The translations under genes were made by a program, and so were the position numbers. The notes beneath the pieces were generated by a model, which saw nothing but the letters and a program-made list of their open reading frames with translations, was not told the DNA's origin and ran no database searches. From Patiria miniata (taxonomy: Eukaryota; Echinodermata; Asteroidea; Valvatida; Asterinidae), in assembly GCF_015706575.1 (NCBI RefSeq), contig NW_024037059.1:15847730-15911729 (forward strand): a stretch of 64,000 nt of DNA. Direction: 5' to 3'. Shown here in pieces: positions 46,301 to 58,600 of this stretch (position 1 is the first letter of the stretch; the number at the start of each line of letters is the position of its first letter).

Positions 46301-49300
46301 TTCTTTTTACTGCTATTCTTCAGAAAGTCACGGGTCTCAATGACATGTAGACAAAAAGTCAGCAGGTTATGATCTTTTATCGCAGGGTATTTCATTGTTA
46401 GGGTGTGTCATTCCACAAGGTAGCCATTCAGCAAGAATCTTACAACTTGAAATGCTTTGAAAAAGAAACAGATTTATAATTTTTAGATCAATTTGAAATG
46501 TCTAATGTTTCTAAGGAAAATGTAGCGATCTTCAATACCAGCATGACATGGTTGTAGACACTGATGTTGTTTGCATGATAACATCTTGCCACATGGTTGA
46601 CCACATGACCAAGCTTTGTTGCTACATCGTCGTTGTTGAGGTGTTTGATGTCCACAATGACATGGAGAGCGAACCGTCTTAGGACATGGTGGACATGGAC
46701 CTGGCAATGACATAACAACAAATGTTAGTATAAATAATATCTGGCATTAGTGTTAATGATTTCTCTTAAGAACACAGATGCCATTGTAGCCCATAAGCCC
46801 ATTAGAAACCTCTAGAGAATAGGCTTGTGCGGTATTGCCTTGTACTATACCGTGGTATACCGTGACAAAAAAACCGCGGTATTATGTTAAGTGGGGTATT
46901 AGTTACGTCATTATCAGAAGAAAAAATAACTAACCACCAGGCACCACGTGCCGAGTTGATAAGCCGCCGGCGCAGCATAAATCACGCAAATGCTTCACGC
47001 CGCAAATCTCCTACACTACAAGTGTCTTGGTTTCATTATCAGTCCATTTGTTTGTAAAAACAAAATATCATTGTAACAGATTATTAAACACGGGAAGCTT
47101 ACTTTTTGTGGTATTGCATTTTCGAATTTGTAGGTCATTGACTTGACAAGGTCCACTAAAAAATTTATGCCGGCCACCAGCGACTCCTTACGTGCTTTGC
47201 CGGTGTCATGTGAAAATCGGACTCCTATAAAAAATATTGTACTCCTTCTCACGTGATCGGTCCGTGATTGATAATAGTAAACATCACAATGTTACGCATG
47301 CGCAATTGTGGACGCTGAAATATGAAGTTGTCGGTGCCGCGACCTTCATAACGAACGGACCAATCATTCCAAAACATGAATGGAAAATGTTTCGAGCGCC
47401 GTTTCGAGCGCCGTTTTAGATGGCCAATCAGCTTGATCTACACAGTGCGTGGGAAAAAGCACGTGCAATTGTGCTTGTGGGGGCGCGGCCCAGCATGACG
47501 GGCGTAGCTTTACGTGTGATCGTGCGGGCATTACGGGGGTTTTCCCCACGGTGAGAAATCATGGCTCTTGTATTACGCTTTCTTTTGGAGTATTTTCTTT
47601 TCTGGATTTTTATCTGGACGACTCGGCATATTCAGGCGAGTCCCTTCCCTTTGAACGTCGGTACAGATGAATAACTAACGGACCAATCAAACCAAAACAT
47701 GAATGAAAAAATTGTTCCGAGCGTGGATTTAGATGGCCAATCAGATTCTTTTAAAAGGGTGTTTGACCATTTTTCATCTCACCATCGTCGCGTCTCGGTA
47801 AAACCTTCCCAAAAAAAAGGCGAGTGCGGACACGGCTTTAGATCGATAAATGCAGTGGGTGGGGAAAAGCTAGTGTTCCGACTCTCTCTGTGCGGAACCA
47901 GTGTGGGACCACGTGTATGCGTATCATGCACTGGCATGTACGGCCACGCACATGACGCACATGACATAGGAGTATTCGGGGAATTTCGTAAACACTAAAG
48001 TGTACGCTTCCAGATCGTACAAGAGTTTTTACCCACGATGAGACATCATTCATTGGAATATTTTCTTTTCTTAATTTTCCTGGACGGTTCACACTCGCTG
48101 TACGTATATTCAGGTGAGTCCAGATTTTTTTTTCCTTTTGCGCGTCGGTGCCGACACTGCTTGATTGTACATTTATTCCCAAGGCCCATGATGAGACATC
48201 ATGATGGCTTTGATATTGCGCTTTCCTTGAAATATTTTTTTCTCATTTTCCCCGGATCGGACGCCTCAGCATCGCATGTGAATCCAGGTATCCCTTCCCT
48301 TTGCACGTGCATCTCGCACGCATATAGCACTAGACTGAAGCCTGCAAGTTTTGGCGGTCATATAACCAAGATTGACACGTTTTTTTTTCTTGTTGCTGAT
48401 ATTCTTGGGAACTATGTTGTGGCAAAAATTACGCATGATGATGTAAGATTTCTCTGAAACAACCACGGAGAAACAATTAAGACGACCAGTGTTTGTCACG
48501 ACCGTCAAAACATTCCCATGTGTAAAACATTGTTTGAACTTTCAGTGAAGACACTTTACACACAAAGAAAACCGCAAACACGGCGGCGTTAGCAGAACTT
48601 CAAAGGCCTTTGTGGTATTGCAGCTGCCGAAGTATCAGGTTTTCTAGTGGAGCTTGACAATTGTGTTCAATCTGTCAACGGTAATTGACAATGCAGACAT
48701 GAAACTGGATGCCTGAACCACAAAGAATGGAATCAAACATGTCAAAGAGGTTGCTTGTCTTTCTGTTTGAAAGGCTTTTGCGAAGATTCTGAACACTAAG
48801 GAAGAATACCGCAGTATTGAAATTCCATACTGAGTTCACCGGTGTTTCGGTATTCATGAATCATTAGTCGGTGTTAGTCGGTTATTAAAAAAAACCTTGA
48901 CTATCCGGTAATACCGAAATACCGTCCAAGCCTACTAGAGAAGTGGCAATATAGAAAGAAGAACAACTGATGAATGTTTACCCATTAATCATGTAGGAAA
49001 GTCATCCATACTTTGTCCCATGTGGGATTTGAACCTGTCACAGAGAGATCAAGTGGGGACAAAATAATTCTTCCAAACTTACCTGGATGACACAGCAAGA
49101 GGCACTTGTGGCCACAATGTGGTTTCAGAGATTTTTCACACATCTCTCCACATGAATGTGGACTTAGCCAAGGGTGGAATGGAGGGTCGATGACCTTACT
49201 ACAGTAACAGGTGTAACGCTTAGGAATGGCTGTAGATGGTCTCTCATAACGACACTTGGGGCTGGAATAAAGAAATGAAGAAATGTTATTTTACATTAAC

Positions 49301-51637
49301 ACTGTTAGGAATCTCTTTGATGCCAATTTCAATGGACTTCTTGGTCATTCTGCGACTCCCTACAACTAGGTTTCATAACATTGTGTTTTCTTACCATGAC
49401 CACATAGTGTTTTTATTCATTGAAACATCGTCTTGTAACATCATGTGGTTCAGAAGAGCACCCTCCTTTGCCCATTTCTGGACACATGGCAGATGAAGGA
49501 CACAATAGCACTCGCTGCAACTCCATATCTGCATGTTGAAATAACAACAGCTAAATTAGCATAAATTCTGTAACTTTCATGATCTCCTTTCAACATGGTT
49601 TAAATCTTTCTCATCAAATAATTTTTTTTCCAGTCAGATGAATAACAACAAAATCTGTATAACTAGTTCTTAGGTTAACAAATGAAATTTTTGTTGAGTG
49701 AGAACTGTACACAGTAAAAATGAACAGCTAGTGCAAAGTCTTGTAATACATGTAACTTTCTTACTCAGGTAGCAGCAACCAATTCACAGTCTCTCTGCAT
49801 GATAAGACACATTTCAGGACTGCAGTCTTCTGCTTTCAGAGATTTTCAAGGTTTCAATTTACCATTCATTTAATCACATACTTGAGTTTAAATAAAACAC
49901 TATATAGAACATTTACCCTAACCTCACCTAAAGCTACAAAATACTACTGAGTAGATCTTTCCATACAAGTGTGAACAACACATGTAGTATTCTGTATAGT
50001 ATTTGGTCCTTGACCCCCAAAGAGCCCTTAGGACGTGAAGGTTAAAAACATTCTTAAAAACTTGTATACTCACAGCATCCAATCTTTTGATTTTGCCAAT
50101 ACAGACGAGACACACATTGGCTGCAGACCGGCAAGCATCCACCAAACACTGGGTAGTCCTATCTAAGTCATTGGCATAGTCATCTGAAAACCACACAAGG
50201 AAACTGGTAAGTGACAGTAGTAAAGAAACAGTTGAGTTGATTTTACAGATGAGACCTCACTTATCTTAAAAAAAAATAAAAGAGGTTAGACTGAGTTTTG
50301 CAATGTCACATTTTCAGTGACATTCGATCAGGTTGTGATATTATTACTTTTAGCTCACTAAATTGAGTCTCAATATGAGGTAACAATTAACCCTTACCCT
50401 ACTAGACCCTCCAACGCATGCCAATATGTGCCTCAAGAAAATCTCCTATGTTTTTTGCATGGCCCTCCAATATCTGCCATGTCATTTCAAGGGTAACTGG
50501 ACAGGCACTCCAATACATGCCACAGAGAACAATGAGAGTCCTCTGATAACAATCAAGTGCCCCCAGCTGGTCAGTATCAGGCACCCTCCAGGGCCTCCAA
50601 CTCCTGCCAATTGGAGCCTTCACTGCTACATCAAAGTATCCTCCAATAAACTGCAGCTGGAGGGCATTGGCATAACCAACTGACATGCAGTAAACTACCC
50701 TCAGAGAGTAAGGGTTAAGACATAGTGATCTCAACATCATGAAAATTTGGTCTACATTTGAGGTATGTTGCCATGAAACATGTAAAATTCCACAAATCGA
50801 GATTTCAATGGGATTTTACTATTGACCTTTTTGTCCTGTATACATCTTGAAGGTACTCTGTAATATTTCACTATCCTCCATGTCATCTTCAGAGGATGAG
50901 TCCTCAGCATCTCCTTGTACATGTTTCTGCACTGACTGATGAATCTGCGCTGATGCTTGAAGGAAGCGCTCTTCAGCTGTGGATTGATGTTGATCAGCTA
51001 AAGAATGCAAAAATGAAATCCAAATTTGATGTGACACTGAAAAAGTGTTTTAAGAACAGCCAGCCGGTCTTTATCAACCTTTTAAAAGCAGCCATGTGAT
51101 GCGCTGTCGACCAATAGAAATGGGTAAATTATGAATGAATATTTAATTACATTTTACTCATGAAGTGTTTTTTTTTTCCTTGGCCACCTTTTTGGGTGAA
51201 AACCCTAAGTGATGGGTTTGGCACTGTTGACACTGTTAATTACCATTTTGTAGCCATACTGTACATATACCTACATGTACATACTGTACAACATGCATAT
51301 CTTGTGCGTTTGATTATCAAAATCATGAAGATCAATGATATTGCAGAGATCAGATGCGAAGCTATCCTTCCAAGTTCACATAAATTTCCCTTTGATCAGT
51401 ATATGCACGATTTCAAGTATGCCAATTACCTTGCAAGTTATGCAATGCTTTCTCCTCTCTTTGTTCATTCCCAGCTCGAGATGTTTCTCCCCACTTTTTC
51501 TTGCTACTTCCTTGCATCCACTGGTTTACTTGGGCATCACTTGATGAATGTTGTTTTTGCAAACCCCTTGGTTGGCCTCGGCCCCGCCCCTTACCTCTCC
51601 CTCTGGAGGCGTAAGACGGGCCTTGTTGATTGGACAT
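37324..51637 (-). CDS. NFXL1: NFXL1, NF-X1-type zinc-finger membrane protein (18 coding exons)
   Basis: Exons in transcript order: 51430-51637, 50827-50997, 50074-50183, 49395-49528, 49083-49261, 46539-46700, 45915-46130, 45428-45543, 44913-45044, 44703-44793, 43394-43514, 42834-42996, 42393-42506, 41445-41576, 40491-40657, 38467-38647, 37840-37980, 37324-37497. Every junction is in phase; the total is 2712 nt, 903 aa (human 911 aa). Order: a Gly/Arg-rich N-terminus ([10 protein letters not shown]), an acidic serine stretch, and a RING/PHD-like finger ([10 protein letters not shown], then [15 protein letters not shown]). Then come about a dozen NFX-type C/H fingers (for example [12 protein letters not shown] and [13 protein letters not shown]), a Lys/Glu coiled coil, and a C-terminal hydrophobic anchor ([18 protein letters not shown]). 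The start is the ATG of MSNQQGPS, since the ORF upstream has only GTG. The donors at 50827 (gtcaat) and 45428 (gtcagt) are weak. Finger proteins of this family bind nucleic acid or act as E3 ligases; NFXL1's role is poorly known. Confidence 0.95.
38112..38201 (-). repeat. tRNA-like SINE copy
   Basis: On the minus strand the sequence reads ggctggatagctcagttgg, then a B-box (ggttcaaaccccgctc) and tail. The acceptor and D stems pair well. The anticodon and T stems have mismatches, and base 33 of the anticodon loop would be C, so a working tRNA is unlikely. B-box plus tail (ctagtcaatttctttgttca) is shared with both arms at 20623-20723. It lies in an NFXL1 intron. Confidence 0.6.
38738..38995. repeat. 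43-bp minisatellite, 6 copies
   Basis: Six head-to-tail units starting gtggcagtcagtcagtgaga, at a 43-bp period (38738, 38781, 38824, 38867, 38910, 38953). They are nearly identical except at the two ends. NFXL1 intron. Confidence 0.93.
39063..39709. mobile_element. Inverted-terminal-repeat element, cacccgatttca ends
   Basis: The left end cacccgatttcatcaaactc and right end cgcttcgtgaaatcgggtg are inverted copies. Internal gcatcgcagcgctgcgacgc and gatccatttcacgaaa blocks recur inverted near the right end (ttcgtgaaatggatc). 647 bp. There is no clear target duplication and no transposase. NFXL1 intron. Confidence 0.6.
39965..40275 (+). repeat. Dispersed repeat (catcctg...ggaaccagact family), copy 1
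   Basis: Homologous over about 300 bp to the reverse complement of 61545-61845: agcatcctgtaaaattatgg, atggcacctggt, caattttgtttgc-like, gcaggccagctag, ggaaccagact. One end also recurs at about 53974-53991 (gtcagggaaccagact). Element type unknown; no tRNA-like head or inverted termini seen. Confidence 0.65.
41190..41292 (-). repeat. SINE body fragment
   Basis: Third copy of the SINE body found at 29043-29282: aaagactatggagagtcaag, ttctaacaaaattgcaaatg, attcatgtctttt, caatgactgacct. No tRNA-like head. NFXL1 intron. Confidence 0.65.
42033..42362. repeat. 87-bp tandem repeat, about 3.8 copies
   Basis: Units begin gacaggtttaacctgagcac at 42033, 42120, 42207 and 42294 (87-bp period). The last is cut short, ending just 30 bp before the donor side of exon 42393-42506 of NFXL1. 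Copies differ at a few positions. Confidence 0.92.
43617..43985. mobile_element. PIF/Harbinger-like MITE with TTA duplication
   Basis: Flanked by TTA (43614-43616 and 43986-43988). Terminal inverted repeats of about 32 bp: ggcccccccaaaaaagtctc at left and gagacttttttggggggcc at right, extending through ccggtttctggtatg. The 3-bp TTA duplication and GGCC-type ends fit Harbinger. 369 bp, no ORF of note. NFXL1 intron. Confidence 0.8.
44186..44658. mobile_element. hAT-like MITE rich in cgatat words
   Basis: The left end taagcaccgtcgatatatt and right end aatatgtcaacggtgctta are inverted copies. Flanks cttcaagc (44178-44185) and tttcaagc (44659-44666) match at 7 of 8 positions. The interior has many tatcgat/atcgata words. 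An 8-bp duplication suggests hAT. NFXL1 intron. Confidence 0.6.
45264..45430 (-). repeat. Tandem duplication that copies a splice donor of NFXL1
   Basis: Copy A 45264-45347 and copy B 45348-45430 are about 84-bp near-identical units (tagccagtccagccccgcc, gatgaacaggctag, ttccttggatatatc). Copy B includes the last 3 coding bases and donor of exon 45428-45543 (acg/gtcagtaaag). Copy A repeats the same donor 83 bp further into the intron. Confidence 0.88.
46820..48934. mobile_element. hAT-like non-autonomous transposon, 2.1 kb
   Basis: An exact 8-bp duplication ctagagaa lies at 46812-46819 and 48935-48942. Left terminus taggcttgtgcggtatt; right terminus is the inverted form aataccgtccaagccta-like. 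Interior ataccg words lie near both ends. No transposase is readable. The interior has two or three diverged copies of a unit with ggaccaatcannccaaaaca and tattttcttttct blocks, carrying short spurious frames. NFXL1 intron between exons 46539-46700 and 49083-49261. Confidence 0.8.
50391..50714. mobile_element. piggyBac-like MITE flanked by TTAA
   Basis: TTAA at 50387-50390 and 50715-50718 flanks a 324-bp body starting CCCTTACCCTACTAG and ending CAGAGAGTAAGGG. The interior repeats ctccaa and tgccaa words and has overlapping but meaningless frames on both strands. It is the same class as 26958-27294. NFXL1 intron. Confidence 0.65.
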
Positions 51638-51681
51638 TGTTGGCTTACTCACTCATTCACCAATGAGTCATTATCTAAATT
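51638..51681 (-). other. NFXL1 5' untranslated part of the first coding exon
   Basis: An acceptor with a long T tract (ttttttttttacag) ends just right of 51681 and is followed by 44 nt leading to the NFXL1 ATG. This implies at least one upstream non-coding exon. Confidence 0.55.
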
Positions 51682-52264
51682 CTGTAAAAAAAAAGTCAAA
51701 GATGTATGACCCATGAATTCAGGGAAAAAAAACTGGTCAGGAGTCATTTAACTTTAAGACAAACTGTCTCCAATGTCCAATGGGAAGAATTGCGTACTGG
51801 GCCACCACTTACCTGCCACCAAACACATCAATTTTCACCTCACCTTGTGATTTCACCCATGGAGGTAGAATAGGAGTTAGCACGAAAATCCCCCTGGTTT
51901 TAATCCCAATTATGATTCCGGGCCAATGTGGTGAGCTATGGGATATCACGCAGCGCCTTGGCATTTTAAAGACCGCTGTTAATCAATCCCCTTGAACGCT
52001 ATGTCTAGTGCCGACCGCTCAGATCCGTTCAATCTAAAGAAGCCTGACTGGAGTACATACTTCCTACCATCCAACAATCAAACATATACTTCGAACATGC
52101 GCAGTACGTTTTGAGCGTATGCACGCTAGCATCGGGGTCTTGTTTTTCAGATGAGCAACGAAAATCTTTGTCATGTCGTCTTTTAGACGATGAAAATTGG
52201 CCAATAATTTGTTTGGCAAGTAATATTTTCATATTTCGGATTAATGTGAAATTTCGTGAATTAC

Positions 52265-52306
52265 CTGGTGAAATGTAAGACAGTTTTGGCAGCTTCCTGC
52301 CATGCC
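52265..52306 (-). other. Candidate upstream non-coding exon of NFXL1
   Basis: 42 nt bounded by an acceptor (ttattcacag) and donor (caccag/gtaatt) on the minus strand, 0.6 kb upstream of the NFXL1 leader acceptor. It contains an ATG whose frame would run into the next exon and stop before the main ATG. This is a splice-site reading only. Confidence 0.3.
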
Positions 52307-52399
52307 CTGTGAATAAAAATAACAGCAAATGTTTCGGAAAGGTAGCACTATCAAATGATGTAAGAATCGTAACTTAGCGATGCTTAGCACTTTAAACAA

Positions 52400-52830
52400 A
52401 AAAAAATTTTTTGCGATGTCGAAAAACGAAACTTATGCCAGTCCTCCGTCATGTCCGTAAGCCGCATGCAATGCGCATGCGTTTTTTGCTTTGCGGTTTT
52501 TGTTGGAAGGCTGACATGGCTGAGCATGGAATGTGTTTAGGCCTACTTTGTTTGCGATGGTTATCTGATCGATGGCTACTCCTAGAACTGAGACTACGTG
52601 GAGCTGTTGCAACGAAAGTTGTAATCCACCGAAACTTGGTGATGACGTACGCTCGCAAGATTCGTTATCGTATCTCGAGATTCGGCGCACACACGGTTGC
52701 AATATGGCGCACGCGGGTGTAATCCTTTCACATCGTTGGTGGCGCTGGTCAGCGCGTGAATAATGGGGAGAAAATCGTAAACGGCCGAGAAAAATAACTT
52801 TGCGGGCGCCCACAATGCCCTAGGGGCTCG
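52400..52830. promoter_or_regulatory. CpG-richer region, possible NFXL1 promoter
   Basis: Sequence upstream of NFXL1 is denser in CG than its surroundings (gcgcacacacgg, atggcgcacgcggg, ctcgcctagcgcgcgc). It may include the start of transcription. No core promoter element is clear. Confidence 0.3.
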
Positions 52831-55167
52831 CCTAGCGCGCGCTTTGGCCAGCGGCCTACTTTTTTATTTGAAGATATAGCCCCTTGCCACAAACTAATGT
52901 ACAGCGAAGAGAACGCATGACCATTGCAGCACTGTACGTCCTGCTGAAAAGTTCTGGGTCAAGTCTGGGTGAGTTTTGAGTTGTTTGTTGTTTGTTTTCA
53001 GTGTTTTTTGTATTCTATTTTTTTTTGTTAGGAATTGTTAGGCCTATATGCCGCATACACCGTCAGGTGTCTTTAGGAGTTTCTGCTTTCATTTACATGT
53101 AGAACTACGAACGACTTTTGGTATTTTACAAGGGTTGAACTAATGTCTAACTGACAGTTTGGTTGATAGGCCCCCTTTTTCTGTATCTTGCAATTTCTAT
53201 TAAAGAAACACAGGAACAGCCGCGGTTTAAAAAAAAATATCTCACCAACCCTCCCAAAAGAGTGATTATGATGGCCTTGTTTAAAGACTGCAGTTGTTGT
53301 GATCATTAAGCAAATTCCTTCGCAAACATGCTTTCTCATTTTGCGATTTAATATTGTGATTGCATGGTTGTTTTTTTTTTATTCTTTTTTAATTCAGAAT
53401 AGGCCTAGGCCTATGCATGGCGTCGTAACACCGAATCTCAAGATCCGATACCGAAACTTGGAATTCCAAGTTTCGGTGCTCGGATTTCGAAATCCGGCGG
53501 ATAACAAGATTCGGTGCAACAGAGCCTCATAGTTCTAGGAGTAATCGATGGCGGCGTGAGACATGGCCCGTTTGATCTGTGCTTGTGCTAGCCCTTCTTT
53601 TCCTACCTCCACAGCTCCATCATCCATGTTTCACCCATTGATCTCCATTACTAGTGGTTTCACCCGTTACCGCACCCAACATGCCAAAGTAGATGAATAG
53701 ACCAGCAGGTGACCAGGAAGCTCCGGCAACCGCAATGCGATTTTGGGGGGGGGGATTTGTTTTCGTAGGCCACCTAACGAAAACAAAGGCAAGTTTGCCG
53801 AAACAGCCAATAAATTGCTTTCACTTACAAAACATGCCGTCTGCTGGACTGCTACGGACACAATTTCGTCAGATTCTCAGCCCATTTTACGAAAAATAAA
53901 TCGGGGACGTCTGGAAATTGTTTAGACTGTTTCCCGGCGCCGGCGCTACTATACCTAGGCCCCTAGTCCAAAGAATAATAGGGTCAGGGAACCAGACTAA
54001 AAAATGTTGATATCAGATAATCAAACAACAGGTGGCGCTCTTTACAATTAATGGTGTCAAGTCCTACCTACCTCGTTTTCATGGTGTCAAGCAGTACGCT
54101 TTCACAAGATACAAAACAGAGATAAGAAATATACACATCAATAAAAACAAAAAAAGACAATACAAAGATTACAGAAAAAGAGGGAAAAAAATAAGTAAAC
54201 TGAAACACTTTCTTGCTATCACCTCAATGTTTAGCATGTATCAACATGGTTGCAAACTGATTTAGCAAGAAAGTGTTTAGAATTGTGTTTCCTCGCTAAA
54301 CATGATTTTTGTAGGCCAGGCAATTATGCACACAGAGGCTAAAGTATTTGTCTACCTTCAAGTTTGTCCCGATGCCTTTGTTTCTTTTTTGCTGTCCCAA
54401 AAAGGTAACGATTTTTTTTTTTACTTTAAAGAGAATCAAAAGTGGTGACCACTATTTGTGCGCTTAACACACTATGTTTTGGTTATATTATTTGTACTGT
54501 TTGACTATTTCTCTTGATATTCAACAGATTTGTTTAATATATTACGACCACTCGATATTATAACGATCAGTTTCAATTCAATGCAACAGGTTTTTCTTGA
54601 GTTATCGTCCGAAAAAGGTCCGGTGTTTTTTACTTTAACGCAGATTGCACTTTTCGCACTTAGCAAACTACATTGTTTTTGGTGGTTATTTTTTTTTATT
54701 TTGACGATTTCTCTCGAGTTAAAAACGGTGTGTTACATGACCAATCAATAGACGAAATTTAAATTCAATACAACAGGTCCTTTTTGAGTTATGGTCCACA
54801 CGAAGAGTGTGTTGTTTTTGTTCCACTGAAGGTTAGTTTTGTGTTGACAAAAATTATGACGCCATCTTTTAGTTGGCTTCAATTCGGCTTGTATATTCTC
54901 GTATTGAAAAAGGAGTTCTAGCGCCCCAGTACTAGGTACATGTATAATGAAATATAAAACATGAATTCCCTTCCCATTTTTTTTTATATGAGTGATGAGA
55001 ACCTGCAAAATTAATTTTAACTAGCCTAATCAAAGTATTGATAAGATATTGGCCCGTTTTCCTACATGCGTCCCTCCTGCCCACATTCACCTTGTCATGT
55101 TTTTTTTTTCTCAATTTATAATTTAAAATTATATCAGAGTGTAGGCTTAGCATAGTAGAGCTGGATC
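52831..55167. other. Intergenic repeats and low-complexity DNA
   Basis: No gene supported. About 54500-54620 and 54700-54830 are two diverged copies of a unit with caattcaatgcaacaggt and cttgagttatcgtcc-type blocks. At 53974-53991 lies a fragment (gtcagggaaccagact) of the family at 39965-40275. T runs are common. Confidence 0.45.
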
Positions 55168-55602
55168 AGTATCGTTTCGGTTTGCGGTAACGCCATGTGG
55201 TACCAAATATGACACTGTGCCATAATACATCGGCTATTTCATAAGCAAAAATATGGCTTTCACTAGTACCATGTTGCGGCACTCATGGCTCACAGCCAAC
55301 TGATCCGGCACTCATGATCGAGGGCGTCCCACTCCAACACAATGCAAAACAGACAACCAATCAGAATCTATCAACACAAGCACTCCTCGTCAACTCTCCC
55401 CAGTCTCCTGACGATGACTAGAGCAGGCTAGTCGAAACGTTGAGACCGAAGACAAGTTTAATCAGGACTGTTCGTATCAGAACTAAAACTACTTAGCGAA
55501 AGTTGTTAATAATTAAGCAGGACAAGTTCTTATCAGAACTAAATATCTACGTCCTGCCAGTAGTTTTTACCACATGGTGTTACCGCAAACCGAAACGATA
55601 CT
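55168..55602. mobile_element. MITE with 35-bp terminal inverted repeats
   Basis: The left end agtatcgtttcggtttgcgg, continuing taacgccatgtggta (55168-55202), is the inverted copy of 55568-55602 with one mismatch. The interior contains ctagtcgaaacgttgagacc. I see no target duplication, so the superfamily is open. Confidence 0.75.
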
Positions 55603-58600
55603 AAAATTATATCATTTAGAATCCTACCCTCTCCCTATAAGTGTTTACATGTACACAATTAGTATGTTTGTAGTTTGTACTGATATAACCATGGTATGAC
55701 ATGTATGAGGAATTTCATGTGACAAGACATCGAAGGGGCTATCCAACCTTTCAATTTATTAGAGATCCCACAAGTAAAGACGTCATGAGCTTCAGTACCC
55801 ACCACATTCCCTCAACCTGGCTGGTTGAGGGCATGGGGGAATCTGCAACCCTGTGCTCTATTTACGCTCTTTTGAAAATTTGGATGACCCCTCTTATCTG
55901 GGATTACTGTGCCTTGTTTCTAACCAATTGAGAGCACTGTTGTTTTAAAATTTACAGCAACAGACAGTTTTTAGAAGTTAATTTAAGTACTGAATTTGAA
56001 ATTTATGGTAGCATATTATCTTTAATTTTATTTTAATCTGAAATCTTATAACAAAGTATAATTTTACTTCGTTTGAATACTTTGTACGAACACAAATGTG
56101 ACAGCGCCCTCAATGAGTCCAGAAAATTGCCTATTGGATAATAAATTATGACCAGAACAGTGCTTATGTGTAATACACATATTACAAAACTAGTATTCTT
56201 ATTCATGTTTTCAGTAAAAACAAATAACATCAAATGGAATCATTTACTATTCATTAAAAAGTATGAAATGACCCCTATACATGTATTTACAAACTATAAA
56301 ATTCTCAATAACAAGTTCTGGGACTAACACATTAATGGGCGATTTAAATTTATGGAAGGGGACAGATCCCTACAGAAGAACACAGAATTAGGTCATCTCT
56401 GAATTATTTGCATAATGTCATTTTAAAGTGCACTGACGTACAACCATTATTTGAAATATAAGTGAGCTTGCAGGAGGTGCAGGAGAAAATGGATAATGCA
56501 CTTATTGCTGTTTTACTATCAGCATAATACGGGATCCTTTTATTGGTTGATAATGCATGAACATATTCCATATAAGTCCTCTAGAATCAACAATTGACAG
56601 CTGATAGTCGGATCACTCAACTGATGCATTAATTCAAAGTGCAATGTCATACTCGTTGCAAAATGTGGAGGGACACGTGTCGCCCAGTTACTAGTTCATA
56701 ATGTATTCACATTAGCGAACACTCAGTAAACGCAAATTAATAATTACATGTAGTTGCATTTTGAATTACATTGGAAAATTTTACATGAATGAACTTGAAA
56801 AAGCAATTTAACTAATTCCAAAAAAATATTGTTTACCATGTATTTTAAATCTTCAATTCACACAATGTACATGTACAATTCATTTCCATATTTACACTTT
56901 CATAAAGAACACTGTTGATGCCCTGTTGTCCTTATGTATGTCAAAAAATACCTCTAATGTAGTTTATCTGTTTATTTTACATAACTTAGCAATAGCAAAG
57001 CTGAATCAGTGTACAGTGCTTTCATTGTAACATTACAATCTGGTATTATGTGGCAGTCCAAAACTTCTTGTGTCGTTAACAAATACCACACAAATTCGAG
57101 TTTCCATTAACACAACCATATTGCAGTCATAAAAACATATAAAACTTGTGAAGTACAATAGTGCCAGTCTTACTCTTTGTTTTCGACTTTAAATTGAAAA
57201 CCGAAGACAAAAAACAAATGGCAAATATTCCCAGTGTCTGCATGCCTGAATGTTTCGTACCCTATTGGAGATGCTATTTGAGACATGTCTCTGCAAATCC
57301 TGTACACCTCATGTTTTTTAATAAAAATTCCTGCAGGTCTCTGCATCGCTTTGCTAGATACAAACGTTTAACCCAAGTCAGTGAATTGGTGAACATAAAA
57401 ATTAATGTCAACTTTTTTTTTAAGTGTACAAGTTAAATAAAAATAAAAGCAAAACAGATCACTTTTTAACATAATGATCAATAGGATTTCATTAAACGTA
57501 TTTATTTATTTGGAGAAACGCAGGTTTAAATGTCCACATTGGTTTAAATGGACTAATTTTGTGTTCAATAAAGTTGGTTCATACCAAGTCATATGACGTG
57601 AAGTTGTGTTGTTATTTTGTGTAGTAAAATATAAGTGTAAGTGCATTATTTTATCACAGCGATTTCAGAATATACCTGCTACTTGTCAAAAAGAAAAAAA
57701 AATTGTAAGATTCATCAACCTTGTACCTTAAAACCAAAACCTTGTCTTTTCTTAGCTTTTATTTGTAAATTATTACTTACAAATGTGCATTAATTAATTG
57801 GGATCATGGGAACATAGGTATTATTTCTACAAGGTGATCTCTTATGTATACATGTTTTGTTCTGGCGTAGAATTTTTTTTTCAATTTTCAACATCCATTT
57901 CTATTTTGCCGGATCAATGTTTAATTAGAGGAGGCAGAAACAATAATTCAGAATTTTTATAGGGAAGTAGACTTTCTAATAAATCCATGATTCATAAAAA
58001 TATACAATGGATAAAAACAGTTCTTACTAAACCTCTTTTTTTTCTGTGAACATAAAACTATCAGGATAGACCTCCATACACGTACGTGTCCAATGAACTT
58101 TGACATGTACAATGTACTTCAAAAGAACCATGTCACATAGAAACTATACATATACACATATTTACATACTGAAGCAAATAATCAGTTTAACCATATGAAC
58201 CATACTTAACTTAAAAATTGTACAAGTATAGTTACATAACATAAAAATAAATTTTTTATCATGTTTTCAACTCGCCTCACATACACAACACCTTTCTCAA
58301 TGTAATTTTACTATTTTTTTCACAAAATGGAATTATTTTGGCAGCAAAGGTTAAATCTTTTCAGGCAAGTAGTTCTTATTTCCAAGAGTCAAAAAAAATT
58401 CGCATTTCTGCAGTTATACCAGAAGTTTCAAATTGTTTGTGCAAACTGTAAAGACCTAACTGTGCAAGTCAAGAACATTTCTGGGGGAGAAATCTGTGCT
58501 ATATATTCATAGAAATCCAGATGCAAAAAAGAAAAGTGGTAGCAAAGCCAGTTGTGACACTTGTTTTCTTATTGTGAATTTCCACAAGGGACAATAACAT

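Noticed and set aside
47699..48457. Several frames of 60-139 codons in the hAT-like element
   Set aside because: They do not resemble a hAT transposase (no BED finger or hATC block), overlap each other, and follow internal repeats.
50402..50740. 112-codon minus frame and 85-codon plus frame over the same DNA
   Set aside because: Both lie inside the TTAA-flanked element 50391-50714. The repeated ctccaa and tgccaa words keep stops rare by chance.
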